This document shows positions 15,189-22,039 of a stretch of 22,505 nt of DNA, piece by piece. The position numbers were made by a program, and so were the translations under genes. Source of the DNA: Bryobacterales bacterium (GTDB taxonomy: Bacteria; Acidobacteriota; Terriglobia; Bryobacterales; Bryobacteraceae); the NCBI GenBank assembly GCA_016789785.1, contig JAEUQE010000083.1:1-22505 (forward strand), written 5' to 3'. Every line of letters begins with the position of its first letter. Position 1 is the first letter of the stretch. The notes under the pieces are model-generated. The model ran no database searches and had not been told where the DNA came from. It saw nothing but the letters and a program-made list of their open reading frames with translations.

Positions 15189-15722
15189 TCAGGATTCGGC
15201 AGGCGGCTCTTCTTCCATCACATCCAGGTTCTCCGCCGCCTGAGCGTGCCGCTTGAGCACCTTGATTGCGGTCCCGTGCGAGAAGCCCGCGGTCCGCAGC
15301 TTCCGGTACGCCGAAGCCATCCCCTTCTCATCGGCAATCACTTCCCCAATGGGTGTTCGACGGAACTTCCGGGCCAGAAACTGCTCGGCGAGTTGCATTT
15401 CATCGGTGCCCTCGAACGCACTCCGGACGGCCTGATCGGCGATTCCTCCGGCCACGCGACGCCCACGCAGGTCGGCGAGCACGCGCATCTTGCCAAAGCC
15501 CTCGTTTTCCAGGCGCCGCGCGGCGTAGTTTTCGGCGAACCTGCGGTCATCCAGGAAGCCGTATTCCTTCAGCCGCGCGATCACGTCATCGACGTCGGCG
15601 GCACGCTCGGCCCGACGCCGCAACTTCTCGCGCAGCTCACCCGCGGCTTGCGCGCGTGCGCCGAGCGTCTTCAACGCATAGTCCCAGAGCTGCTCTCCGG
15701 AAAGCTGCTTGGGGGGCTTCAT
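15189..15722 (-). CDS. recX: RecA regulator RecX
   Basis: 177 residues from the ATG at 15722. RecX binds RecA filaments and limits their activity. The sequence has the three-helix repeats of the family: LWDYALKTLGARAQAAGELREKL at the start, then VIARLKEYGFLDDRRFAENYAARRL, GKMRVLADLRGRRV, and a third repeat with ASAYRKLRTAGFSHGTAIKVL. The acidic tail (EEEPPAES) is unremarkable. A 15-residue longer version from 15767 exists but would overlap the divergent ytxH promoter, and the family begins close to MKPPKQLS. It is transcribed ahead of recA, the reverse of the common recA-recX order. Confidence 0.92.
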   Translation of the reverse strand: MKPPKQLSGEQLWDYALKTLGARAQAAGELREKLRRRAERAADVDDVIARLKEYGFLDDRRFAENYAARRLENEGFGKMRVLADLRGRRVAGGIADQAVRSAFEGTDEMQLAEQFLARKFRRTPIGEVIADEKGMASAYRKLRTAGFSHGTAIKVLKRHAQAAENLDVMEEEPPAES

Positions 15723-15729
15723 TTCACTG

Positions 15730-15758
15730 TTGGCTCGCTGCTCCTGATGGTACACTAT
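15730..15758 (+). promoter_or_regulatory. Possible promoter for the ytxH gene group
   Basis: TTGGCT (15730-15735), 17 bases, CACTAT (15753-15758): correct spacing with moderate matches. It lies in the 55-base gap between the divergent recX and ytxH starts. Transcription from it would start near 15765, which favours the ytxH ATG at 15778 over the one at 15757. Confidence 0.35.
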
Positions 15759-15777
15759 GGGCAGCAAAGGAAGTGCT

Positions 15778-16083
15778 ATGGACGAAGAAAAACGACTATC
15801 CTATTTCTTCTTGGGCCTCGGAATCGGCGTCGCCGTCGGTATCCTCTTCGCCCCGAAATCCGGCGAGGAGACGCGGGAGATTATCCGGTCGAAGGCCGGA
15901 GAAAGTAAAGACTATCTTCGACGCCGGAGTGGCGAACTGCGTGAGTCGGCTTCCGACATGATCGAACGCGGCAAAACCGCCGTGTCACGTCAGAAGGAGC
16001 AACTCGCCGCCGCCGTGGACGCAGGCCGCCACGCTTATCGCGAATCCGTCACCAACCCTGCTGGAGACGCGTCCGGCTCCTAA
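15778..16083 (+). CDS. YtxH-domain membrane-associated protein
   Basis: 101 residues. A glycine-rich N-terminal membrane helix (~8-25) runs into the YtxH signature FAPKSGEETREII (~24-36), followed by a charged helical tail (~37-85) likely to form a coiled coil. The family is linked to envelope stress in Gram-positives, but no molecular function is established. The ATG at 15778 has AAGGAA 6 bases upstream; an in-frame ATG at 15757 would sit on the promoter -10. It is followed 20 bases later by a membrane-anchored coiled-coil gene, a pairing often seen (YtxG/YtxH). Confidence 0.85.
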   Translation: MDEEKRLSYFFLGLGIGVAVGILFAPKSGEETREIIRSKAGESKDYLRRRSGELRESASDMIERGKTAVSRQKEQLAAAVDAGRHAYRESVTNPAGDASGS

Positions 16084-16103
16084 CCTAACCCCAGAAGGTT
16101 TTC

Positions 16104-16610
16104 ATGGATCAGAATACGTTGATCACGATTCTGACGGTCTTCGTCGGACTCGTGGCGATCAGCCAGGTGGTGCAGATGGCGGCACTCCTGATGCTGCAAA
16201 GGCGCGCAAAGGCCCTCCAGGAGCAGTTGGCTGCCTTCACACCGCGCGCCGAGCAGTTATTGAAGACTGCCCAGGAGACGCTCGAACAGAGCCGCCAGCA
16301 GATCACCGAAGTCACCACCAAGGCGAACGTTGTCCTGGACTCCACTCGCACCCAGATCCAGCGGGTGGAGACCCTGCTGAATGATGTCACCGGGCGCGCG
16401 AAGTCGCAGCTTGACCGCGCCGAAATGGTGCTGGATGATACGCTCGGCCGGGTCCAGGAAACCGTCACGCTGCTGCATAACGGAGTGATGCGCCCCCTGC
16501 GTGAGATCAACGGAGTGTCCGCCGGAATCCGGGCCGCCGTGGGCCATATGCTCAAGGGCGGCCGGCCAAGTGTCGCCCAGGCGACCCAGGACGAGGAGAT
16601 GTTTATCTGA
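16104..16610 (+). CDS. Membrane-anchored coiled-coil protein (DUF948/YtxG-like)
   Basis: 168 residues: one N-terminal membrane helix (~6-29), then a long predicted coiled coil rich in Gln, Glu, Thr and Leu (~35-135), with heptad-like runs such as AEQLLKTAQETLEQSRQQI. A short tail ends in DEEMFI. This matches the layout of DUF948 proteins, whose function is unknown. AGAAGG precedes the ATG. Its last codons overlap the start of the phosphatase gene: the stop TGA at 16608-16610 shares two bases with the CTG at 16607, indicating translational coupling, and the GAGGAG serving the next gene lies within its final codons. Confidence 0.8.
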   Translation: MDQNTLITILTVFVGLVAISQVVQMAALLMLQRRAKALQEQLAAFTPRAEQLLKTAQETLEQSRQQITEVTTKANVVLDSTRTQIQRVETLLNDVTGRAKSQLDRAEMVLDDTLGRVQETVTLLHNGVMRPLREINGVSAGIRAAVGHMLKGGRPSVAQATQDEEMFI

Positions 16611-17374
16611 TCGATATCCATAGCCATGTCCTCTATGGCCTGGACGACGGTTCCAAGTCCTTCGAGGAAAGCTTGGCGATGCTGAAGCTTGCGGCGGACT
16701 CAGGCACTACCGACATTGTCGGCACACCACATGCCGACCTGGAGTATCACTTTCAGCCCGATCTGATTCAGCAGCGTCTGGATGAGCTGAACACGGCTTG
16801 CAACGGAACGCCGCGCATCTACTCCGGGTGCGATTTTCATCTCACTTACGACAACATCCAGGATGCCCTCGCCAATCCGGCGAAGTACACGATCAACCAC
16901 CGGAACTACCTGCTGGTCGAATTCTCCGACATGTTGATCTTCCAGAACACGGGCGATATCTTCGCCCACCTCCGCCAGCAGGGGATCATCCCCATCATCA
17001 CCCACCCCGAGCGCAACCCGCTTCTTCAGAAACGGCTTGACTCGCTGGTCCGCTGGGTGGAGGAAGGTGCGCTGATGCAGGTCACGGCGCAGTCGTACTT
17101 CGGACGCTTCGGGAAAACCGCGCGAGACTTCAGCCTGGAACTCATGCGGCTGAACCTGGTCCATTTTGTCGCCAGCGATGCGCACGACACCAAGCACCGG
17201 CCCCCGATGCTGGACAAGACCTTCGAGTGGGTGGCGGAAAAGTACGGTGAGGCCACGGCCCGGCGGCTGATGATCGATAATCCAAAGGCTGCCATCGACG
17301 GTACTCCCCTCCCCCCGGCCCCGAGGCTACCCGAGACACCCCCTCCCAAGTGGTTCGAGTTTTGGAGGTCCTAG
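16607..17374 (+). CDS. PHP-domain tyrosine phosphatase, CpsB/CapC/YwqE-like, apparent CTG start
   Basis: 255 residues counted from CTG. The fold is the PHP metal-dependent phosphatase that dephosphorylates tyrosine kinases controlling capsule or exopolysaccharide export. Metal ligands: H5 and H7 (IDIHSH), H42 (TPH), E105 (LVEFSD), H133 (THPERN), D191 and H193 (SDAHD). No ATG, GTG or TTG precedes the IDIHSH motif in frame; the only in-frame alternatives start at the TTG at 16673, which removes two metal-binding His. The CTG at 16607 sits exactly where family members have their Met, with GAGGAG about 8 bases upstream and the previous gene's TGA overlapping it. The C-terminus is Pro-rich (~233-248). 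No kinase or polysaccharide gene lies nearby. Confidence 0.88.
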   Translation: MIDIHSHVLYGLDDGSKSFEESLAMLKLAADSGTTDIVGTPHADLEYHFQPDLIQQRLDELNTACNGTPRIYSGCDFHLTYDNIQDALANPAKYTINHRNYLLVEFSDMLIFQNTGDIFAHLRQQGIIPIITHPERNPLLQKRLDSLVRWVEEGALMQVTAQSYFGRFGKTARDFSLELMRLNLVHFVASDAHDTKHRPPMLDKTFEWVAEKYGEATARRLMIDNPKAAIDGTPLPPAPRLPETPPPKWFEFWRS

Positions 17375-17390
17375 CGGGGACGCAAGCCTT

Positions 17391-17413
17391 CCCCCCATGT
17401 GCGGGGGTAGAAT
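17391..17413 (+). promoter_or_regulatory. -10-like box and small palindrome before the MFS gene
   Basis: CCCCC and GGGGG arms (17392-17407) enclose a 6-7-base spacer and are followed by TAGAAT (17408-17413), five of six matches to the sigma-70 -10 box. Only seven bases separate TAGAAT from the GTG start at 17421, so a transcript from it would be leaderless or nearly so. No good -35 is present. Confidence 0.35.
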
Positions 17414-17420
17414 ACGCTAA

Positions 17421-18617
17421 GTGACCATTGCACCTACCCCCGAGGTGACACCGGCCGCCACGACTCGCGCCGTGCTGTCAGGATTCTTTCTCCTGGGCTT
17501 GCTGCTCGCCTTCCTCGGTGCCATCGTGCCTACCTGGGGCTATCACCTCTCCTCGGACTACCTGGAAGTCGGCAACTACTTTCTCAGCCTCGTAGGTGGC
17601 ATCCTGCTCTCGGTTCCGGTGGGGGAACGGTTCCTGAAGCGAGGCCAGTTGCGGCTCCCTTTGGTCCTCACCGCGTCGCTGGCGGCGGGCTCCCTGTTCT
17701 TTCTGGCGGCCTTCGGTCCGCCATGGCCGGCGCCTTTCCGCATGGCTGGCCTCGCCGCATGTGGATTCAGCGCGGGACTCCTGCACAGCGGCCTGTTCAC
17801 TGCCATCTCCCCGATATACCGTCGTGATCCCGCGGCCACAGTCAATCTCTCCGGGCTCATGTTCGGTCTCGGCGCGCTCACCACGGCGCTGTTCGTCGCC
17901 AGCACTTTCTACGTCTACAAGAGCAGCGCGATCCTCTTTTTCCTTGGAGTGATCCCCGCCCTGCTGGCTGGACAGTTCGCCCGCATGCGGATGCCCCCGG
18001 TTGACGAGCGCCCGCCTGGCCGCGATATGTCCACGGGATTCCAGGGCCCCGCGGCCTACCTGTTCTCGCTGCTCCTGTTCTTCCAGTTCGGCAACGAATG
18101 GGCAATCGCCGGATGGCTGCCGCTGTTTCTGGTGCAGAGGCTGGGCATCAGCCCGTCCACCTCGCTGCTGCTGCTTGCGCTCTACTGGCTTGCCCTGATT
18201 CTCGGCCGCTTCGCAGTACTCGCGATTCTCCCCACCATCAGCCATAGCCGCCTGCTATTGGCCAGCGTCGTTTCGGCCATGCTTGGATGCATCATTCTCA
18301 CGTTCACCAACAACCTGTTTGGAGCGAGTGTGGCTCTGATACTGGTGGGCGGCGGCTTTGCCTCCATCTACCCGCTGGTCGTCGAAAAGATCGGTGGACG
18401 GTTCCAGTATTATCATCCTGGCCACTTCAATGGGTTCTTTTCCTTTGCTGTCACTGGTGGACTCCTGGCGCCCGCCTCGCTCGGCTATTTCGCGCATTGG
18501 ATGGGCATCGGCGTCATCATGGGCCTGCCGTTGGTGGGCAGCATCGCCGTGGTGCTGCTGCTGATTCTGATTTGGCTCGAAACCAAGCTGCACCAGTCCA
18601 CGGGCGTGCTACAGTAA
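17421..18617 (+). CDS. Major facilitator superfamily transporter
   Basis: 398 residues with twelve hydrophobic segments in two halves joined by a charged loop (~186-208, MRMPPVDERPPGRD), the MFS plan. The first helix follows a Pro/Thr-rich 18-residue tail. The second half has the pattern GNEWAIAGWLPLFL seen in sugar-type MFS proteins (FucP/GlcP group); the substrate cannot be named. The frame starts with GTG at 17421; no Shine-Dalgarno lies at the normal distance, but a -10 box lies 7 bases upstream, so it may be translated leaderlessly. It ends 12 bases before the sulfite-oxidase-family gene. It may export or import a metabolite linked to that enzyme, or simply share its promoter. Confidence 0.88.
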   Translation: MTIAPTPEVTPAATTRAVLSGFFLLGLLLAFLGAIVPTWGYHLSSDYLEVGNYFLSLVGGILLSVPVGERFLKRGQLRLPLVLTASLAAGSLFFLAAFGPPWPAPFRMAGLAACGFSAGLLHSGLFTAISPIYRRDPAATVNLSGLMFGLGALTTALFVASTFYVYKSSAILFFLGVIPALLAGQFARMRMPPVDERPPGRDMSTGFQGPAAYLFSLLLFFQFGNEWAIAGWLPLFLVQRLGISPSTSLLLLALYWLALILGRFAVLAILPTISHSRLLLASVVSAMLGCIILTFTNNLFGASVALILVGGGFASIYPLVVEKIGGRFQYYHPGHFNGFFSFAVTGGLLAPASLGYFAHWMGIGVIMGLPLVGSIAVVLLLILIWLETKLHQSTGVLQ

Positions 18618-18629
18618 TCGAGAAATCCT

Positions 18630-19769
18630 ATGTTTTCGAGGCGCGATTGGATGAAGATCGCCGGAGTGGGCGCAGCCGTTCCCCTTCCGGCGCAGCAGGC
18701 ACTGACCTTTCCCGGCAAGCACCCGCTTCTGGTCCACAATGACTTTCCCGAGGATCTGGAAACTCCGGCGGAATACTTCGATTCCTGGATCACGCCCACG
18801 AGCAAGTTCTTCGTCCGCCAGCATCTGCCCCGGCCCAAGGTCGATGCGGCCAACTATCGTCTGGACATCTCCGGCATGGTCGGCGGGCCTACCCAACTCA
18901 CGCTGGATGATCTGAAGAAACTGCCGCAGTACAAAGTCACTGCGACGCTCGAATGCGCCGGCAACGGCCGCAGTTACTTCCGCCCACGCATGCCCGGCCT
19001 GCAGTGGACTAAAGGTGCGATCGGCAATGCCGAGTGGCGCGGCCCGCGCATCGCGGACATCCTCAAAAAGGTGGGGGGCGCGGCTCCTGCCGCGAAGTAC
19101 GGCAGCTTCGATGGCGCCGATGTTGGCGTCGCCAAGACTCCGGACTTCATCCGGTCCATCCCCGTGCGCAAGCTCATGCACCAGGCCACCATCCTCGCGC
19201 TCGACATGAATGGCGAGCCGCTGCCCGATCTGCATGGCGCGCCAGCCCGCCTGATCGTGCCCGGGTGGGACGGCGCAAGCTGGGTGAAGTGGGTGACAAA
19301 GATCGTGCTCGCCGCCGAGCCCGACGCCGGCTTCTATATGGCCACCGCCTACAAGTATCCGAAGTATCTGACGCCGCCTGGCGTTGCTCCGAAACCGCAG
19401 GACATGGAAACCATCGAAGGCATGGCGGTGAAATCCTTCTTCGCCAAGCCTGCCGATCAGACGAAAGTGAAGATGGGCCCCGTTTCCTTGCAAGGTGTGG
19501 CGTGGGCCGGCGAACACCGAGTGATGCGCGTGGAGGTTTCCGTGGACGGAGGCGCGAAATGGCAGGATGCGAAGCTCTCGCCACAGAATCTGCCGTTCGT
19601 TTGGCGCCTTTGGAACTTTGACTGGACACCGTCGAAGCCGGGTTATTATACGGCGTGCGTTCGCGCAACGGACTCCGCCGGCCGCACGCAACCCATTGAA
19701 GCACCCTGGAATCCGTCGGGGTATCTGTGGAACTCGATTGAGCGTGTCAGCGTTCTGGTGGAGGCATAG
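18630..19769 (+). CDS. Periplasmic sulfite-oxidase-family molybdopterin oxidoreductase (SorA/SoxC-like)
   Basis: 379 residues. Tat signal with FSRRDWMKIAG at residues 2-12, so a folded periplasmic enzyme. The molybdenum-pterin domain (~55-255) has FFVRQHLPRP (60-69) and the ligand cysteine C109 in TLECAGNGRS. A C-terminal Mo-co dimerization Ig-like domain (~270-375) follows, with MRVEVSVDGGAKWQDA and FVWRLWNFDW. Enzymes of this family oxidise sulfite to sulfate, though several homologues act on other substrates. The adjacent small cytochrome c is the expected electron acceptor, as in SorAB, and its ribosome site lies inside the end of this gene. Assignment to the family is firm; sulfite as substrate is inference. 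Confidence 0.92.
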   Translation: MFSRRDWMKIAGVGAAVPLPAQQALTFPGKHPLLVHNDFPEDLETPAEYFDSWITPTSKFFVRQHLPRPKVDAANYRLDISGMVGGPTQLTLDDLKKLPQYKVTATLECAGNGRSYFRPRMPGLQWTKGAIGNAEWRGPRIADILKKVGGAAPAAKYGSFDGADVGVAKTPDFIRSIPVRKLMHQATILALDMNGEPLPDLHGAPARLIVPGWDGASWVKWVTKIVLAAEPDAGFYMATAYKYPKYLTPPGVAPKPQDMETIEGMAVKSFFAKPADQTKVKMGPVSLQGVAWAGEHRVMRVEVSVDGGAKWQDAKLSPQNLPFVWRLWNFDWTPSKPGYYTACVRATDSAGRTQPIEAPWNPSGYLWNSIERVSVLVEA

Positions 19770-19770
19770 C

Positions 19771-20082
19771 ATGTTCGTCCAAAACATGAAGCGGCTGTTT
19801 TGTTTCGGCCTCCTGGCCGCGGCCGCGATCGCCGCGGATCCCGCAACCATCGAGAAGGGCAAGGCCGAAGAGAAACGTGCGTGTGTGGCTTGCCATGGGC
19901 TGCGCATCATTCACGTGCAGCGTCTCTCGCGGGCCGCGTGGGATCGCGAACTGACCAAGATGGTGGGCTGGGGCACCACCATTCGCGAGCGGGAAGCCCT
20001 GCTTGAATACCTGGTGTCGGCGTTTGGCGATGATAAGCCGATGGCGCCGCTGCCCCTGTCGGAGAACGCTTCCCGAAAGTAG
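19771..20082 (+). CDS. Small c-type cytochrome, likely electron acceptor of the sulfite-oxidase-family enzyme
   Basis: 103 residues. Signal peptide ~1-22 (MKRLFCFGLLAAAAIAA within it), one heme-c site CVACH (C38, C41, H42), and a C-terminal helix REREALLEYLVSAFG of the kind found in single-heme partners of molybdenum sulfite dehydrogenases. M64 (TKMVGW) or M91 (KPMAPL) could be the sixth heme ligand. The ATG follows the preceding gene's stop by one base; GGTGGAGG lies within that gene's last codons, so translation is coupled. An alternative start at 19786 would shorten the signal peptide. An overlapping longer frame upstream is not coding. Confidence 0.88.
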   Translation: MFVQNMKRLFCFGLLAAAAIAADPATIEKGKAEEKRACVACHGLRIIHVQRLSRAAWDRELTKMVGWGTTIREREALLEYLVSAFGDDKPMAPLPLSENASRK

Positions 20083-20088
20083 CCTTCC

Positions 20089-21060
20089 ATGAGCATGGCC
20101 TGCCCGGCTCCAATCCCCGGGCTTGAACTCGTCGACCTTCGCCAGGTCACTGGCAGCGCCTTAATTCCCTTGCTCGATGAACAGATCGCTTGGTGGCGCC
20201 GCACGCTGCACTGGGACTTCTCAGCATCCGCCGAACTCGTCGTCCGGTTCGTTAATCTGCAATCGCTCTATGGATGCGCACTACTCAGCGGAAGCCGCGT
20301 GGCCGGCTATGCATACTACATCCTCGAAGATCACAAGGGCTTGATCGGCGATGTCTACATGCTGCGCGAGTTCGCCGCCCCACGGTGGGAGAACAGGTTG
20401 ATCGAATGCACGCTCGACACGTTGCTCCAAGCGCACCGCGTGCGCCGCGTGGAATCGCAACTGCTGCTCATTGATGCACCTGTGGATCATGTCATGCCCT
20501 ATGCGAATCACGTGCGCATGTTCCGCCGCACCTTCATGATGCGCGGGCCAGCCGCCGCGCCTCTCAACGGAGGCCGGTCCGAGGATGCGATCCTCTTTGA
20601 ACCCTGGCGCGACGAGCGCATCGACGATGCGGCGCGTCTCGTCGCCGGCAGCTATCAAGGCCACGTGGACAGCGACATCAACGACCAGTATCAAAGCCCG
20701 TTCGGTGCACGGAAGTTTCTGGCGAACATCATTCAGTATCCGGGCTGTGGACGATTCTGCCAGCCCGCATCCTTCGTTGTCTTCCGCAAGGACACAGGCA
20801 TTCCTTGCGGGCTCATTCTCGCCAGTATGGTATCGCCGGGAGTTGGTCACATCACGCAGGTCTGCGTCGACAGGAACTCACGCGGACGCGCCATCGGATA
20901 TGAAATGCTACGCCATTCGATTGCGGTGCTCGAAGAACTCGGCTGCGATCGCGTAGGCCTTACCGTCACGGCCTCGAATCGGGATGCAGTGCGTCTCTAC
21001 GAAGAGATGGGCTTCGCCGCGGTGAGCGACTTCGCCGCTCATGTCTGGACAGGATTCTAA
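20089..21060 (+). CDS. GNAT-family N-acetyltransferase with two acetyltransferase-like halves
   Basis: 323 residues. The C-terminal half (~165-320) is a clear GNAT domain: ITQVCVDRNSRGRAIGYEML carries the acetyl-CoA pyrophosphate loop (RNSRGRAIG), then LTVTASNRDAVRLYEEMGF, motif B. The N-terminal half (~15-150) resembles a degenerate second GNAT fold (VAGYAYYILEDHKGLIGDVYML) without a clear loop motif. The substrate is unknown. It begins 6 bases after the cytochrome stop and nearly abuts the SDR gene, so it belongs to the same transcript though it has no obvious link to sulfur or redox chemistry. Two ATG codons (20089 and 20095) are possible; the Shine-Dalgarno is weak for both. Confidence 0.88.
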   Translation: MSMACPAPIPGLELVDLRQVTGSALIPLLDEQIAWWRRTLHWDFSASAELVVRFVNLQSLYGCALLSGSRVAGYAYYILEDHKGLIGDVYMLREFAAPRWENRLIECTLDTLLQAHRVRRVESQLLLIDAPVDHVMPYANHVRMFRRTFMMRGPAAAPLNGGRSEDAILFEPWRDERIDDAARLVAGSYQGHVDSDINDQYQSPFGARKFLANIIQYPGCGRFCQPASFVVFRKDTGIPCGLILASMVSPGVGHITQVCVDRNSRGRAIGYEMLRHSIAVLEELGCDRVGLTVTASNRDAVRLYEEMGFAAVSDFAAHVWTGF

Positions 21061-21064
21061 TCAC

Positions 21065-21814
21065 ATGCCACGTGTCGCTCTGGTTACAGGCTCTTCGCGC
21101 GGAATCGGCAAGGCCGTCGCGCTGCATCTCGGCGCAAAGGGAATCTCAGTCGCCGTGAACTATCGCGAAAGGCGTCAGGAGGCGGAGGAGGTAGCCGCGC
21201 AGATTCGCGCACTCGGCGCAGCCTCCACCGTCGTGCAGGCCGATCTTTCATCCAGGGACGAAGCACTCAGCCTCGCCTCGCGTGTGGAAGATGCACTCGG
21301 TCCGATCGATATCCTCATCAACAACGCCGGGGTTCTCCGCCGCGGCGATCTGCTCGACTTCGATTTCTCGCAGATGGAAGGCATGCGCGCCGTGAATGTC
21401 GATGGTCTGGTGCGAGTGACACAGTCCGTCGCACCCGGAATGCAGAAGCGCGGTTGGGGACGCATTGTGAACCTCACTTCCATCGCCGCGATCGGCACAT
21501 CCATGGCGGGCACCACGTTCTATGCCGCCACCAAAGCAGCGGTCATCGCACTGACACGCCGCTTCGCGTTGCAACTTGGCCCCTCAGGCATCACGGTGAA
21601 CGCCGTCGCTCCGGGCTTCATCATCACCGACATGGCCGCGGGCAATCAGGAGGCGATCGATGCAATTGCGGCACGCGCCATGATGCGCCGCGTCGGCCAG
21701 CCGCGGGACATCGCCGCAGCCATTGGTTTTCTTGTCTCTGAAGATGCAGGCTTCATCACAGCGCAGGTGCTTACGGTCGATGGCGGGCGCATGGACTACA
21801 TCGCGCACCCTTAG
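21065..21814 (+). CDS. Short-chain dehydrogenase/reductase, FabG-like
   Basis: 249 residues from the ATG at 21065. Classical SDR: NAD(P)-binding TGSSRGIG (8-15), NNAG (86-89), N111 (AVNVDG), catalytic S139 (NLTSIAA), Y153 and K157 (YAATK), VAPGFI near 195, and VDGGRMDY at the C-terminus. Arg at position 12 and N32-Y33-R34 after the second strand favour NADPH, as in 3-oxoacyl-ACP reductases, but a lone FabG-like protein outside a fatty-acid cluster may act on other substrates. The gene starts 4 bases after the GNAT stop; a longer version from 21041 would overlap it and adds no conserved residue. Confidence 0.92.
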   Translation: MPRVALVTGSSRGIGKAVALHLGAKGISVAVNYRERRQEAEEVAAQIRALGAASTVVQADLSSRDEALSLASRVEDALGPIDILINNAGVLRRGDLLDFDFSQMEGMRAVNVDGLVRVTQSVAPGMQKRGWGRIVNLTSIAAIGTSMAGTTFYAATKAAVIALTRRFALQLGPSGITVNAVAPGFIITDMAAGNQEAIDAIAARAMMRRVGQPRDIAAAIGFLVSEDAGFITAQVLTVDGGRMDYIAHP

Positions 21815-22039
21815 GTAGTCAGAGACGGACACTCCTGCTCAGCTGCCGCACCGGGCATGTGGCTGGCCTGCGAGCCGATACATGTCATGGCCGCGATTCG
21901 TGGGCCTGTTCGCCGGGGCGAATCGGCCATCGTCTACACCACGCATGATCTTCGAGAATGTTGCCTTGTCGATCTTGGCGGCCGGCGAGCGTTGGCCGGA
22001 TGCCCGAAGTCAATGTTCCTCGCCGGTCTGAGGCGGAGC
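21815..22039. other. Convergent intergenic region without a supported gene
   Basis: 225 bases between the SDR and recJ stops. No terminator with a T-tract is visible. Around 21880-22020 on the plus strand a stretch translates to a string containing VYTTHDLRE…LVDLGGRRALAG…PKSM, reminiscent of the H-loop and D-loop-distal end of an ABC ATPase, but without the rest of the domain; it may be a decayed fragment or chance. Confidence 0.4.

Noticed and set aside
18609..19910. 433-residue minus-strand frame over the sulfite-oxidase gene
   Set aside because: Antisense shadow of a gene with intact motifs; no ribosome site or family match.
19567..20082. 171-residue version of the cytochrome gene
   Set aside because: The first 68 residues overlap the oxidase in another frame; the shorter form has a signal peptide and ribosome site.
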